From positions 1-43,093 of the forward strand of contig JAQWUY010000003.1 in the NCBI GenBank assembly GCA_029250225.1: a DNA stretch of 43,093 nt, read 5' to 3'. The position numbers were made by a program, and so were the translations under genes. Under the pieces are notes generated by a model. That model saw only the letters and a program-made list of their open reading frames with translations, ran no database searches and was not told where the DNA came from. This document shows, one piece after another, positions 1 to 6,677 of this stretch (the first letter of the stretch is position 1; each line of letters begins with the position of its first letter). The DNA comes from Alphaproteobacteria bacterium. Lineage in GTDB: Bacteria; Pseudomonadota; Alphaproteobacteria; JAQWUY01.

Positions 1-745
1 CCTTTTTAACATATTCAATACAATCCTCAAAACTATCAAAATCATTAACATTAATAAAACATTCTGGATTTATATAATCCTTAACATCGGGTGCTCCCCA
101 ATAAATTGGAATTGAACCAGCCGATAATGATAATAATATTCTTTCCGATAAATATCCCAATGACGATGAATTTTCAAAAGCAATTACAAATTTATAATCT
201 TTGTATATATTCATAGCCTTGTCATCCCAATCTGATACATATCTGGCTTCTGTCTTATCAAGTTTTGTATTATTTAATACACTCCCTAAACAATCAACTT
301 TTTTATAATCCATTAGTTTAATACAAAAAACTTTACGGGCTTTTGCTCGTTGATTAGAATACATAAAAGCACAAAATTTAGTTTTTGGCGAATTTTTTAA
401 TTCTTTAAATTCATCATATGATTTTTTATTAATCATTGAATTAAAACAAGAAAAATGAAAAATACAACTGCAATGTTTTGTATTTGGATATCCGTGAATT
501 TGATTTGAGCCAAGTGAAATGTCAGCATATTTATGATTTAAAACCATATTTTCAGTGCCAAAAAATATTTTAAAGCAATCATATTTAAGGTGTGAACTAA
601 GATAATCACCAGAAACAACCACATCTGGATTTTCTTCAACTATTTCTATATCGTATGTTTTTCTTAAAATATCATATAATGTATTACTTGTATTTTTATC
701 TACATTGTTAAAACCATCGATGTATTTAATTCTTAATTTTCTCAT
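1..745 (-). CDS. GT10 family fucosyltransferase, C-terminus cut by window edge
   Basis: The frame opens at an ATG at 745 and runs 248 codons to the window edge without a stop, so the C-terminus is missing. Visible hallmarks of the alpha-1,3/1,4-fucosyltransferase family (GT10) are an N-terminal half with KIFFGTEN (about 59-66) and a donor-binding block, FVIAFENSSSLGYLSER (186-202), followed by AGSIPIYWGAPDV (209-221) and CFINVNDF (229-236). In known members the GDP-fucose motif reads YVTEK; here it is YLSER, so the usual Lys is Arg. The family moves fucose from GDP-fucose to GlcNAc or Glc in Lewis-type glycans, usually at the cytoplasmic side of LPS assembly. The start lies 6 bp after the fcl stop, with AAAGGA about 11 nt upstream, so the two genes are probably co-transcribed and the donor-making enzyme is made next to its user. 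Acceptor specificity cannot be read from sequence. Confidence 0.85.
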   Translation of the reverse strand, partial: MRKLRIKYIDGFNNVDKNTSNTLYDILRKTYDIEIVEENPDVVVSGDYLSSHLKYDCFKIFFGTENMVLNHKYADISLGSNQIHGYPNTKHCSCIFHFSCFNSMINKKSYDEFKELKNSPKTKFCAFMYSNQRAKARKVFCIKLMDYKKVDCLGSVLNNTKLDKTEARYVSDWDDKAMNIYKDYKFVIAFENSSSLGYLSERILLSLSAGSIPIYWGAPDVKDYINPECFINVNDFDSFEDCIEYVKK

Positions 746-751
746 TTTCAA

Positions 752-1690
752 TTAATCCTTTTTAGTTAAAAAATCAGAATACATTTTTTGCAAGCCAATT
801 TTTAAATCTGTTTTCGCATGCCAACCCAAATTATTTATTTTTGTGCTGTCTAGTAACTTTCTTTTAATACCATCAGGCCTATCAGCATTCCAATCTATTT
901 TACCCGTAAAGCCAACAATATCACAAATATTTTTTACTAATTCTTTAATTGTTATATCATTGCCAACACCAATATTTATAGGTTCGTAGCCAGAGTAATT
1001 ATCAGCTAAGAAAACCAATCCATCTGCACAATCTTCGGAAAAAATAAATTCACGCATTGGTTTTCCCGAGCCCCAAACTTCCACATATTCATCATTGCTA
1101 GTTTTCGCATTGTGTATCCTATCTAATAATGTAGGAATTACATTACCATTTTCTTGTATATATTTATCTTTTAACCCGTATATATTACAAGGGATGACAG
1201 AAATTGCATCAAAACCATACTGTTTTTTATAAAATTGACACATTTTTATACCAGAAAGCTTTGCAACTGAGTAAGATTCATCTGTTGTTTCCAACTTACC
1301 TGATAAAATATAATTTTCAGCCATCATTTCGCCACAACTTTTTGGATATAGACTACTAGTGGCAACAAATATTAACTTTTTAACACCATATTTATAGGCA
1401 TAATGAATAATATTATTTTGTATGGACATATTTTCATATATGAATTCTGCTGGAAAGTCCATATTTGCTTTTATGCCACCAACACGCGCGGCAACCAAAA
1501 ACACACAATCAATTTTTTCAGATTTAAATAAATTTTCTACATCAGATTGAATTGTCAAATCCAATTCATTTCTGGTTCGAGTAATAATATTTTCAACACC
1601 TTCTGATTTCAATCTTCTGGTAATTGCACTACCCAACATACCTGCATGACCAGCTACATATATATTTTTGTATTTATTTATCAAACTCAT
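752..1690 (-). CDS. fcl: GDP-L-fucose synthase
   Basis: 312 residues, the normal length for GDP-4-keto-6-deoxy-D-mannose 3,5-epimerase/4-reductase, the NADPH-dependent last step to GDP-L-fucose in the cytoplasm. It is an extended SDR: the nucleotide-binding GxxGxxG is AGHAGMLG (13-20), a serine pair sits in TSSLYP (111-116), and the catalytic YxxxK is YSVAK, Tyr140 and Lys144. RVGGIKAN and the MREFIFSEDCADG block are typical of Fcl. The ATG at 1690 is preceded by GAGG six bases upstream. The preceding enzyme, Gmd (GDP-mannose 4,6-dehydratase), is not in the window and would have to lie elsewhere, perhaps left of the edge. The fucosyltransferase that would use the product follows 6 bp downstream. 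The call is secure; colitose-type alternatives are less likely given the GT10 neighbour. Confidence 0.95.
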   Translation of the reverse strand: MSLINKYKNIYVAGHAGMLGSAITRRLKSEGVENIITRTRNELDLTIQSDVENLFKSEKIDCVFLVAARVGGIKANMDFPAEFIYENMSIQNNIIHYAYKYGVKKLIFVATSSLYPKSCGEMMAENYILSGKLETTDESYSVAKLSGIKMCQFYKKQYGFDAISVIPCNIYGLKDKYIQENGNVIPTLLDRIHNAKTSNDEYVEVWGSGKPMREFIFSEDCADGLVFLADNYSGYEPINIGVGNDITIKELVKNICDIVGFTGKIDWNADRPDGIKRKLLDSTKINNLGWHAKTDLKIGLQKMYSDFLTKKD

Positions 1691-1794
1691 AAAAAACCTC
1701 GAACATTATTTAGCAATTAATATACCACATTATAATTAAAAATAAAAATAAAAAAGATAATTAAGGTAATTTATATTATTATTTTTAGTATTAT

Positions 1795-2529
1795 TTACTT
1801 ACCATCAACTATACGAGATATTTTATAAGAGAATTGTTTTTTTATTTGATAACACAACCAATTCCAAAATCCAAATTGTCCAAACATTGATTTTTTACCT
1901 GTGCGATTATTTTCCAAATACGACAGTTCTATTTTAGGATGATTTACAATGCGTGGGATAATCGCCACTGTATTTGTAATATTATTTATATTCACGCCCC
2001 AATCAGAAGCCCAAGAAATTGGAATAATCGATTCATATAATCTTTTTGCAGTTTCAAGTGTTAAATAATAGCCAACCGCACCGTTTGGTGTTTTGACAAG
2101 TTTTACCATATTATATTGTTTAAAGAATTTGTTTTTACTGCCATACATAGCCCTTGCATACAAATGGTACAAATAAATAAAACCTTTACCTGAATTTTCA
2201 CACAATTTATTTTTTACCATCTCGGCAAAATCGTCACCAAGTATACAATCATCTTCCAATATAATGGCATTATCAATATTTTCATCAATAATTTTTTTGC
2301 AAACCAATGCATGTGATAATGCACAGGCAATTTCACTGTCTGATATGTCCGCACCAATGCGTTTTTTAGCCAATTTTCTATCCACCATAGATTCATATTT
2401 ATTTGGCAAGCCTTGTCGTCCATCAATAGCATCGAAAAATTCAAATGCAAGGCCGAGACTTTTCATTTGAGATTCCATTTCTTTTCTTCTATCTTTTGAA
2501 TCTTTTAAGCTAATTACAAATATTTTCAT
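1795..2529 (-). CDS. Glycosyltransferase family 25 (LOS/LPS galactosyltransferase type)
   Basis: 244 residues that open directly with the GT25 signature MKIFVISLKDSKDRR, followed by FFDAIDGR (31-38), the CALSH motif (69-73) and the acidic ILEDDC motif (90-95) that stands in for DxD. GT25 enzymes such as LgtB and Lex2B add beta-linked galactose, sometimes glucose, to lipooligosaccharide. With galE and a fucose branch nearby, a galactosyltransferase making a LacNAc-type acceptor is the natural guess, but donor and linkage are inference. No membrane segment is evident; the basic C-terminus could bind the inner membrane. It has its own 104-bp gap to fcl downstream, and I see no strong ribosome site before the ATG. 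Confidence 0.85.
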   Translation of the reverse strand: MKIFVISLKDSKDRRKEMESQMKSLGLAFEFFDAIDGRQGLPNKYESMVDRKLAKKRIGADISDSEIACALSHALVCKKIIDENIDNAIILEDDCILGDDFAEMVKNKLCENSGKGFIYLYHLYARAMYGSKNKFFKQYNMVKLVKTPNGAVGYYLTLETAKRLYESIIPISWASDWGVNINNITNTVAIIPRIVNHPKIELSYLENNRTGKKSMFGQFGFWNWLCYQIKKQFSYKISRIVDGK

Positions 2530-2671
2530 TTATCTGATTTCTTGATTTTTTTATCTTTAAAGTAACTTTACAATATATATATTAGTGTGATATTACAAGT
2601 CAAATCAATAACATATTAGAATTAAGTTCATACGACAAACAAGAATAGGGTAGATATTGGAATAAAAATAA

Positions 2672-3301
2672 ATGTATATTATAAAACTAACCAATAAAAT
2701 AAATAATATTATAACTTTAAGCATATTAAATATAATGTTATTAGGTGCTTTTTTATTATATTTTCTATCCAATAAAAATATTGAAATATATATGTTATTT
2801 ATAATATATTTAACTTTATTTTCTATATACAATCAATATAAAAGCGATGTGCTTATACGAATTCATCTAAAAAGAATGTTAATATTATTTTGTATATTTT
2901 TTTGTATTTTAGCAATAGAGTATATTTTATCATACCATCTTACAATGGCGGTAAATCACGATTATTTACTTGATACTGGACGCCCTCCACAAGGTAAGAC
3001 TATAAAAGGATTTGAACAAGAATATTTAGCTTATATAGAAAAATTTCCTGAATATAAAAACGGCTTTATGTACTTTATATGGCTAATAATTTTTATATTT
3101 CGTTGTATTTTTTATATATGCATTAGTGCATTCTTTATCTATCCATCATACACTATACGCTTTATTACGAAGCGAGTTTTTAGGCAAAAAAATGTTATAT
3201 GCTCTAAGGAAATACTATTTATGTTACCTATTTTTACTCCGATGATTATATATATTTTTTATATATTAAATATTTTTATTATTTCAAATCATTTTCAGTA
3301 G
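2672..3301 (+). CDS. Unknown multi-pass membrane protein
   Basis: 209 residues with about five hydrophobic segments (roughly 11-34, 37-53, 70-90, 133-160 and 185-207) and a polar loop at 92-130 containing DTGRPPQGKTIKGFEQEY, the only stretch that looks selected for chemistry. I recognise no family. It is the sole plus-strand gene in the glycan block and its last 23 bases overlap the 3' end of the ispD-like gene on the other strand. The ribosome site is poor (GGA about 12 nt before the ATG), and the coding sequence is extremely AT-rich, so part of the hydrophobicity may reflect base composition. A long frame with a plausible loop argues that it is real. A role in polysaccharide export or acylation is possible only by location. 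Confidence 0.55.
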   Translation: MYIIKLTNKINNIITLSILNIMLLGAFLLYFLSNKNIEIYMLFIIYLTLFSIYNQYKSDVLIRIHLKRMLILFCIFFCILAIEYILSYHLTMAVNHDYLLDTGRPPQGKTIKGFEQEYLAYIEKFPEYKNGFMYFIWLIIFIFRCIFYICISAFFIYPSYTIRFITKRVFRQKNVICSKEILFMLPIFTPMIIYIFYILNIFIISNHFQ

Positions 3302-3932
3302 TAATTTTAATATTTTTAGCATCGCCTTCAACTAAAAATATTTCCTTATTAGGTAGGTAATGTTTTACAATACTTATATCATCAGAAAAAGTTAATTTTT
3401 CCTCGTACATTTCATAAGCCTGTTTTATTATTTTATATTTAAATCCTTGTGGGGTTTGTGCCATTACAAAATTATCTCTATCAGGTATGTTTTTAACCTT
3501 ACCATTTTCAATTTCATATAATGTGTCAGTAGTGGCTAAAACACTCGCCACACAATCATAATTTTCTAATGCATTTATACAATCTTTAATAATTTTATCT
3601 GATACAAATGGGCGAACGCCATCGTGAATTAACACATTTTTTGCATCTTGAGCAACTGCCATAACTCCATTATATGCAGATTGTGAACGAGTTTTTTTGC
3701 CACCTGCAACTACACTTTCAACTTTTGAAAATTCATCCGCTATGTTTTTTGTATCATTCAAGAAATTATGATTTGCAACGACAATTATTTTATCAATCAA
3801 CTTGGATTCATTAAAAGCCCTTAGGGTATGCCACAATATAGCTTTATCATCAATTCTAACAAATTGTTTCGGCATATCAGCACCGAAACGAACACCAGAA
3901 CCACCAGATAATATAATAGCATAATTAGTCAT
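3279..3932 (-). CDS. IspD/TarI-family cytidylyltransferase
   Basis: 217 residues of the 2-C-methyl-D-erythritol-4-phosphate cytidylyltransferase family. The CTP-binding N-terminus is LSGGSGVRFGADMPKQF (8-24). It also has GGKKTRSQS (77-85), a HDGVRPFV block and TPQGF. The HDGVRPF form lies between classical IspD (HDAARP) and ribitol-phosphate cytidylyltransferases such as TarI/Bcs1 (HDSVRPF). The protein ends at KITTENDLK, roughly ten residues before most relatives. Its ATG abuts the galE stop with no spacing, so it is translationally coupled to a sugar-nucleotide gene. Two readings remain: housekeeping IspD of the MEP pathway, which many alphaproteobacteria carry as an IspDF fusion, or an enzyme making a CDP-alditol for the neighbouring glycan. 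The family is sure, the substrate is not. Confidence 0.8.
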   Translation of the reverse strand: MTNYAIILSGGSGVRFGADMPKQFVRIDDKAILWHTLRAFNESKLIDKIIVVANHNFLNDTKNIADEFSKVESVVAGGKKTRSQSAYNGVMAVAQDAKNVLIHDGVRPFVSDKIIKDCINALENYDCVASVLATTDTLYEIENGKVKNIPDRDNFVMAQTPQGFKYKIIKQAYEMYEEKLTFSDDISIVKHYLPNKEIFLVEGDAKNIKITTENDLK

Positions 3933-4925
3933 TTATTTTTTAATCCAATTCAAATGCGATGAAACCATATCATCTAAACCATACTTTGCTTGCCAATTTA
4001 ATTTTTGTTTTGCAAAATCACAATTTGCATAACACTGTGCAACATCACCATCACGAGGCGGGCAAATTTCATAAGGTATTTTTTTACCACTAGCAGTTTC
4101 AAAAGCCTTTATAACCTCTAACACACTATAACCCTTGCCCGTGCCTAGATTAATACTATCACATTGTAAATTATTTATATTTTTTAATGCCTGCATATGT
4201 CCAGAAATTAAATCCATAATATGAATATAATCTCTTATTCCTGTACCATCAGGGGTATCATAATTATCACCAAATACTGAAACCTTTTCAACCTCACCAA
4301 TTGCAACCTTGCCAACAAACGGGGCTAGGTTATTAGGTAACCCTTGCGGATTTTCACCGATTAATCCACTAGAATGTGCGCCGATTGGATTAAAATACCT
4401 TAGTATAGCAATATTATACGAATTGTTTTCTTGATATAATGCCCCTAGAATTTCCTCGCAAGCAATTTTAGTTTCACCATATGGATTTATAGCAGATAAA
4501 GAATGTTGCTCATCAATTGGTAAATATTCAGGTTTGCCATAAACCGTTGCCGATGATGAAAATACAATATCATTACAATCGTACTTTTCCATCATTTCCA
4601 AAACATTTTCCAACCCGCCAATATTATTTTTATAATACAGTTCTGGTTTTTCAATGCTTTCACCCACCGCTTTTAAAGCCGAGAAATGAATAACTGCGTC
4701 AATTTTATTTTCTTTAAAAACCGTCTCTAACTCATCATCGCAAATATCTATTTTATAAAATTTTGCTGATTTATTTGTAATTCTACTGATGTTTTTTAAT
4801 ACAGATTTATCAGAATTAATAAGATTATCAACAATAATCACATTGTAATTATTGTTTAATAACTCAACTGCCATATGCGAACCAATATAACCCGCTCCAC
4901 CTGTTAAAAGAATGTTTTTATTCAT
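3933..4925 (-). CDS. galE: UDP-glucose 4-epimerase
   Basis: 330 residues, close to the E. coli enzyme, which interconverts UDP-glucose and UDP-galactose with bound NAD. The dinucleotide motif is TGGAGYIGSH (8-17), SSSATVYG covers 123-130 and the catalytic pair is Tyr149-Lys153 in NPYGETK, with Ser124 in register with the well-studied E. coli residues. The substrate-lining RYFNPIGAHSSGLIGE and the C-terminal GTGKGYSVLEV are also canonical. It is the first gene of a minus-strand pair with the ispD-like gene (zero spacing). Its upstream region carries the left copy of the 22-bp direct repeat at 4960-4981, so whatever lies to the right was placed very near its promoter. It would supply UDP-galactose to the GT25 enzyme; some GalE proteins also act on UDP-GlcNAc. 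Confidence 0.95.
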   Translation of the reverse strand: MNKNILLTGGAGYIGSHMAVELLNNNYNVIIVDNLINSDKSVLKNISRITNKSAKFYKIDICDDELETVFKENKIDAVIHFSALKAVGESIEKPELYYKNNIGGLENVLEMMEKYDCNDIVFSSSATVYGKPEYLPIDEQHSLSAINPYGETKIACEEILGALYQENNSYNIAILRYFNPIGAHSSGLIGENPQGLPNNLAPFVGKVAIGEVEKVSVFGDNYDTPDGTGIRDYIHIMDLISGHMQALKNINNLQCDSINLGTGKGYSVLEVIKAFETASGKKIPYEICPPRDGDVAQCYANCDFAKQKLNWQAKYGLDDMVSSHLNWIKK

Positions 4926-4959
4926 AGACTAATTTATAACAACAAATAATAATAAAATC

Positions 4960-4981
4960 AAAGATAATTCCTGAGGGGTAT
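4960..4981. repeat. 22-bp direct repeat, left copy, flanking SIR2-HerA
   Basis: The 22 bases here are identical to 8586-8607 in the same orientation. The core reads AATTCCTGAGGGGTA. Bases on either side of the two copies differ, so the match is bounded. The two copies enclose exactly the sir2 and herA genes. The length is greater than normal transposase target duplications and would suit a site-specific integration core or a recombination scar; no integrase is present. Confidence 0.85.
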
Positions 4982-4993
4982 AAATATACAATA

Positions 4994-5054
4994 TGAATAC
5001 AACTTTTATATTCTCGTATTGACTTAATTAAAAATAATCTATAAGTTGTATTCA
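4994..5054 (+). promoter_or_regulatory. Inverted repeat around a possible sir2 promoter
   Basis: Perfect 12-bp arms, TGAATACAACTT at 4994-5005 and its complement AAGTTGTATTCA at 5043-5054, are 37 bp apart. Between and over them lies a possible sigma-70 promoter: TTGACT at 5019-5024 and TATAAG at 5040-5045, 15 bp apart, with the -10 element overlapping the right arm. The layout suits a regulator bound at both arms. The promoter call is tentative, because AT-rich DNA gives many such hexamers. Confidence 0.4.
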
Positions 5055-5189
5055 CATAATTTTTACAGAAATAAAGTTCATACAAAATTAGCAATCGGCA
5101 AACGGGAAAAATGATTTAGAATTACATTTTACTAAACACATTATTAAATCTTATAAGAATTTTAATGCTTGGTGTAATGATAAATAAAT

Positions 5190-5203
5190 ATGTTCTAGAA
5201 CAT
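5190..5203. promoter_or_regulatory. 14-bp perfect palindrome upstream of sir2 (operator candidate)
   Basis: ATGTTCTAGAACAT is a perfect palindrome centred about 56 bp before the sir2 ATG. It resembles operators of small HTH repressors. It is not the alphaproteobacterial LexA box, which is a direct GTTC repeat. No HTH regulator gene lies in the cassette, so the binding protein would be encoded elsewhere. Confidence 0.4.
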
Positions 5204-5252
5204 GTTAATTATTTGTGCTTTAAAATCAAGAACTTAGAATAGAAAGCAAAAA

Positions 5253-6677
5253 ATGAGTAATACAGATGTAAAAGATACGGAATATCAGCAAACCGGAAAA
5301 AATAATGATAATAAAAATCAACAAACCGAAAAAGGTATAAAATTCTATCAAGGTGAGAAAGACAAGTTTGAAAAAGATAACATTGAAAATGAAAATAAAT
5401 TAGAATACTTAAAAACATATTTTGAAGAATTGCTTAATACCCCGAACATAAATTTTTTACTTGGCTCTGGCACCAGTGCAAAAGCTATTCCCACAATGAA
5501 AGGCATACAAGAAGATTTAGAGAAAGAGCTAGAAAAAGAATATTGGAAGCTAAAAATAAAAGACCCCTTATCAGAAGAAGAATTTAAGAAGATAAAAGAA
5601 GAATATCGGAAGCTAAAAATAAAAGACCCCTTATCAGAAGAAGATTGTAAGAATTTAGAACAAATACTAGGATATTTATACTCTTATAAAGAATATTTAG
5701 AGGCATCTAATAATGCCTCTAATGATAATGATAGCACTAATGATAAACTTATTAAATTAATAGAGGGCATTATTTTTAAGAAAATTAATATTATAAGTGA
5801 TGGTACTAGTGATAATGAACATTATAAAGACACTATAAAAAATTATGAAGAATTTTATCAAAAAATTTCGCGTAGAAACATAGACTTGGCTCGTCCAAAT
5901 ATCTTTACTACCAATAACGATCTGTTTAATGAAACAGCTATGGATAATTTGAATATTAATTACAATAATGGTTTTAGTGGAGGAATAAAAAAATACTTCA
6001 ATCCAGCACAATTTAACTCTGTACTTTCGCAAAAAGTAGATTTAAATTTAGAGAAATATCAACCTATAGAAAATCTTGTAAATTTATACAAATTACACGG
6101 TTCGGTTAATTGGGTGGAAGATGAAAATAACTCAAATAAATTTTTTAATATACGGGAAACTCAATTTTTTAATACAGAGAAAAATCAATCAAATGACAAA
6201 AAAAACAAGGTACTTATTTACCCTACTCCATTAAAACAAAATAAAAGTTTAGGTTCTCCTTATACAGATTTATTACGAGAATTTCAAAAAAAATTATTGT
6301 TGCCGGATAATGTATTAATAATTATAGGTTTTAGTATGCGAGATGAACATATTAATAATATAATATACCAATCACTAACTATTAATTCATCTTTAAATAT
6401 AGTGCTTCTTGCCGACCCAGAAAATAATGGGAATTTAAAAAATTTAAACGAAATAAAAGACCCGAGAATATTTTTTATTTATGGAAAAGATAAAGAAGAA
6501 ATTCACTATTTTAAATATATTGTAGAAAAATTAATCCCTATTATAAAAGAAGATAAAGAATTGAAATTATTAAAAGAATTTAATGATAAAATTAAACAAA
6601 AAGAAGAAAATATTAAACAAAAAGAAGAAAATATTAAACAAAAAGATGAAAATATTAAACAAAAAGAAGAAAAATAA
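5253..6677 (+). CDS. SIR2-domain defence effector, partner of HerA
   Basis: 474 residues. A charged N-terminus (1-50) precedes a SIR2-like NAD-binding domain: FLLGSGTS (68-75) is the glycine-rich loop, FTTNND (218-223) corresponds to the TxNxD motif, KLHGSVNW (280-287) carries the presumed catalytic His282, and IIIGFSMRDEH (356-366) with IVLLADPE closes the Rossmann fold. Between the loop and TTNND lie a 21-residue internal duplication and an acidic low-complexity stretch (about 151-165). The C-terminus is four heptads of the type IKQKEEN (447-474), predicted to be helical. The stop overlaps the herA start by one base (TAATG), a tight two-gene unit. SIR2-HerA pairs are established anti-phage systems in which SIR2 depletes NAD and HerA assembles the complex; applying this here is by homology and gene order. 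The heptad tail is not something I know from described members. Confidence 0.88.
   Translation: MSNTDVKDTEYQQTGKNNDNKNQQTEKGIKFYQGEKDKFEKDNIENENKLEYLKTYFEELLNTPNINFLLGSGTSAKAIPTMKGIQEDLEKELEKEYWKLKIKDPLSEEEFKKIKEEYRKLKIKDPLSEEDCKNLEQILGYLYSYKEYLEASNNASNDNDSTNDKLIKLIEGIIFKKINIISDGTSDNEHYKDTIKNYEEFYQKISRRNIDLARPNIFTTNNDLFNETAMDNLNINYNNGFSGGIKKYFNPAQFNSVLSQKVDLNLEKYQPIENLVNLYKLHGSVNWVEDENNSNKFFNIRETQFFNTEKNQSNDKKNKVLIYPTPLKQNKSLGSPYTDLLREFQKKLLLPDNVLIIIGFSMRDEHINNIIYQSLTINSSLNIVLLADPENNGNLKNLNEIKDPRIFFIYGKDKEEIHYFKYIVEKLIPIIKEDKELKLLKEFNDKIKQKEENIKQKEENIKQKDENIKQKEEK
5545..5651 (+). repeat. 63-bp internal tandem duplication in sir2
   Basis: Copy one begins at 5545 and copy two at 5608. The first 37 bases of each are identical and the next few differ slightly. 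In frame it repeats the residues KLKIKDPLSEE at 100-110 and 121-131. It is a recent in-frame duplication lying between the SIR2 glycine loop and the rest of the domain. Confidence 0.85.
6591..6674 (+). repeat. Four 21-bp tandem units encoding heptads at the SIR2 C-terminus
   Basis: Units start at 6591, 6612, 6633 and 6654. Each encodes IKQK(E/D)E(N/K). Unit three has one codon change (GAA to GAT) and unit four ends slightly differently, just before the stop. Because 21 is a multiple of three, gain or loss of units would keep the herA-coupled stop in place. Confidence 0.9.

Larger units (their letters stand above)
4926..5252. other. 327-bp intergenic region between galE and sir2
   Basis: No gene is visible here. 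It holds, in order, the left 22-bp direct repeat (4960-4981), a 12-bp inverted repeat around a possible promoter (4994-5054), AT-rich sequence without clear structure (5055-5189), and a 14-bp palindrome (5190-5203) about 50 bases before the sir2 start. Control of both divergent operons must sit here. Confidence 0.7.

Noticed and set aside
4960-4981. Insertion-sequence target duplication
   Set aside because: 22 bp is longer than usual target duplications, there are no terminal inverted repeats just inside, and no transposase.
5190-5203. LexA (SOS) box
   Set aside because: Alphaproteobacterial LexA uses a direct GTTC-N7-GTTC repeat; this is a palindrome with no such spacing.
6591-6674. CRISPR-like array
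   Set aside because: The 21-bp units are contiguous with no spacers and encode protein heptads in frame.
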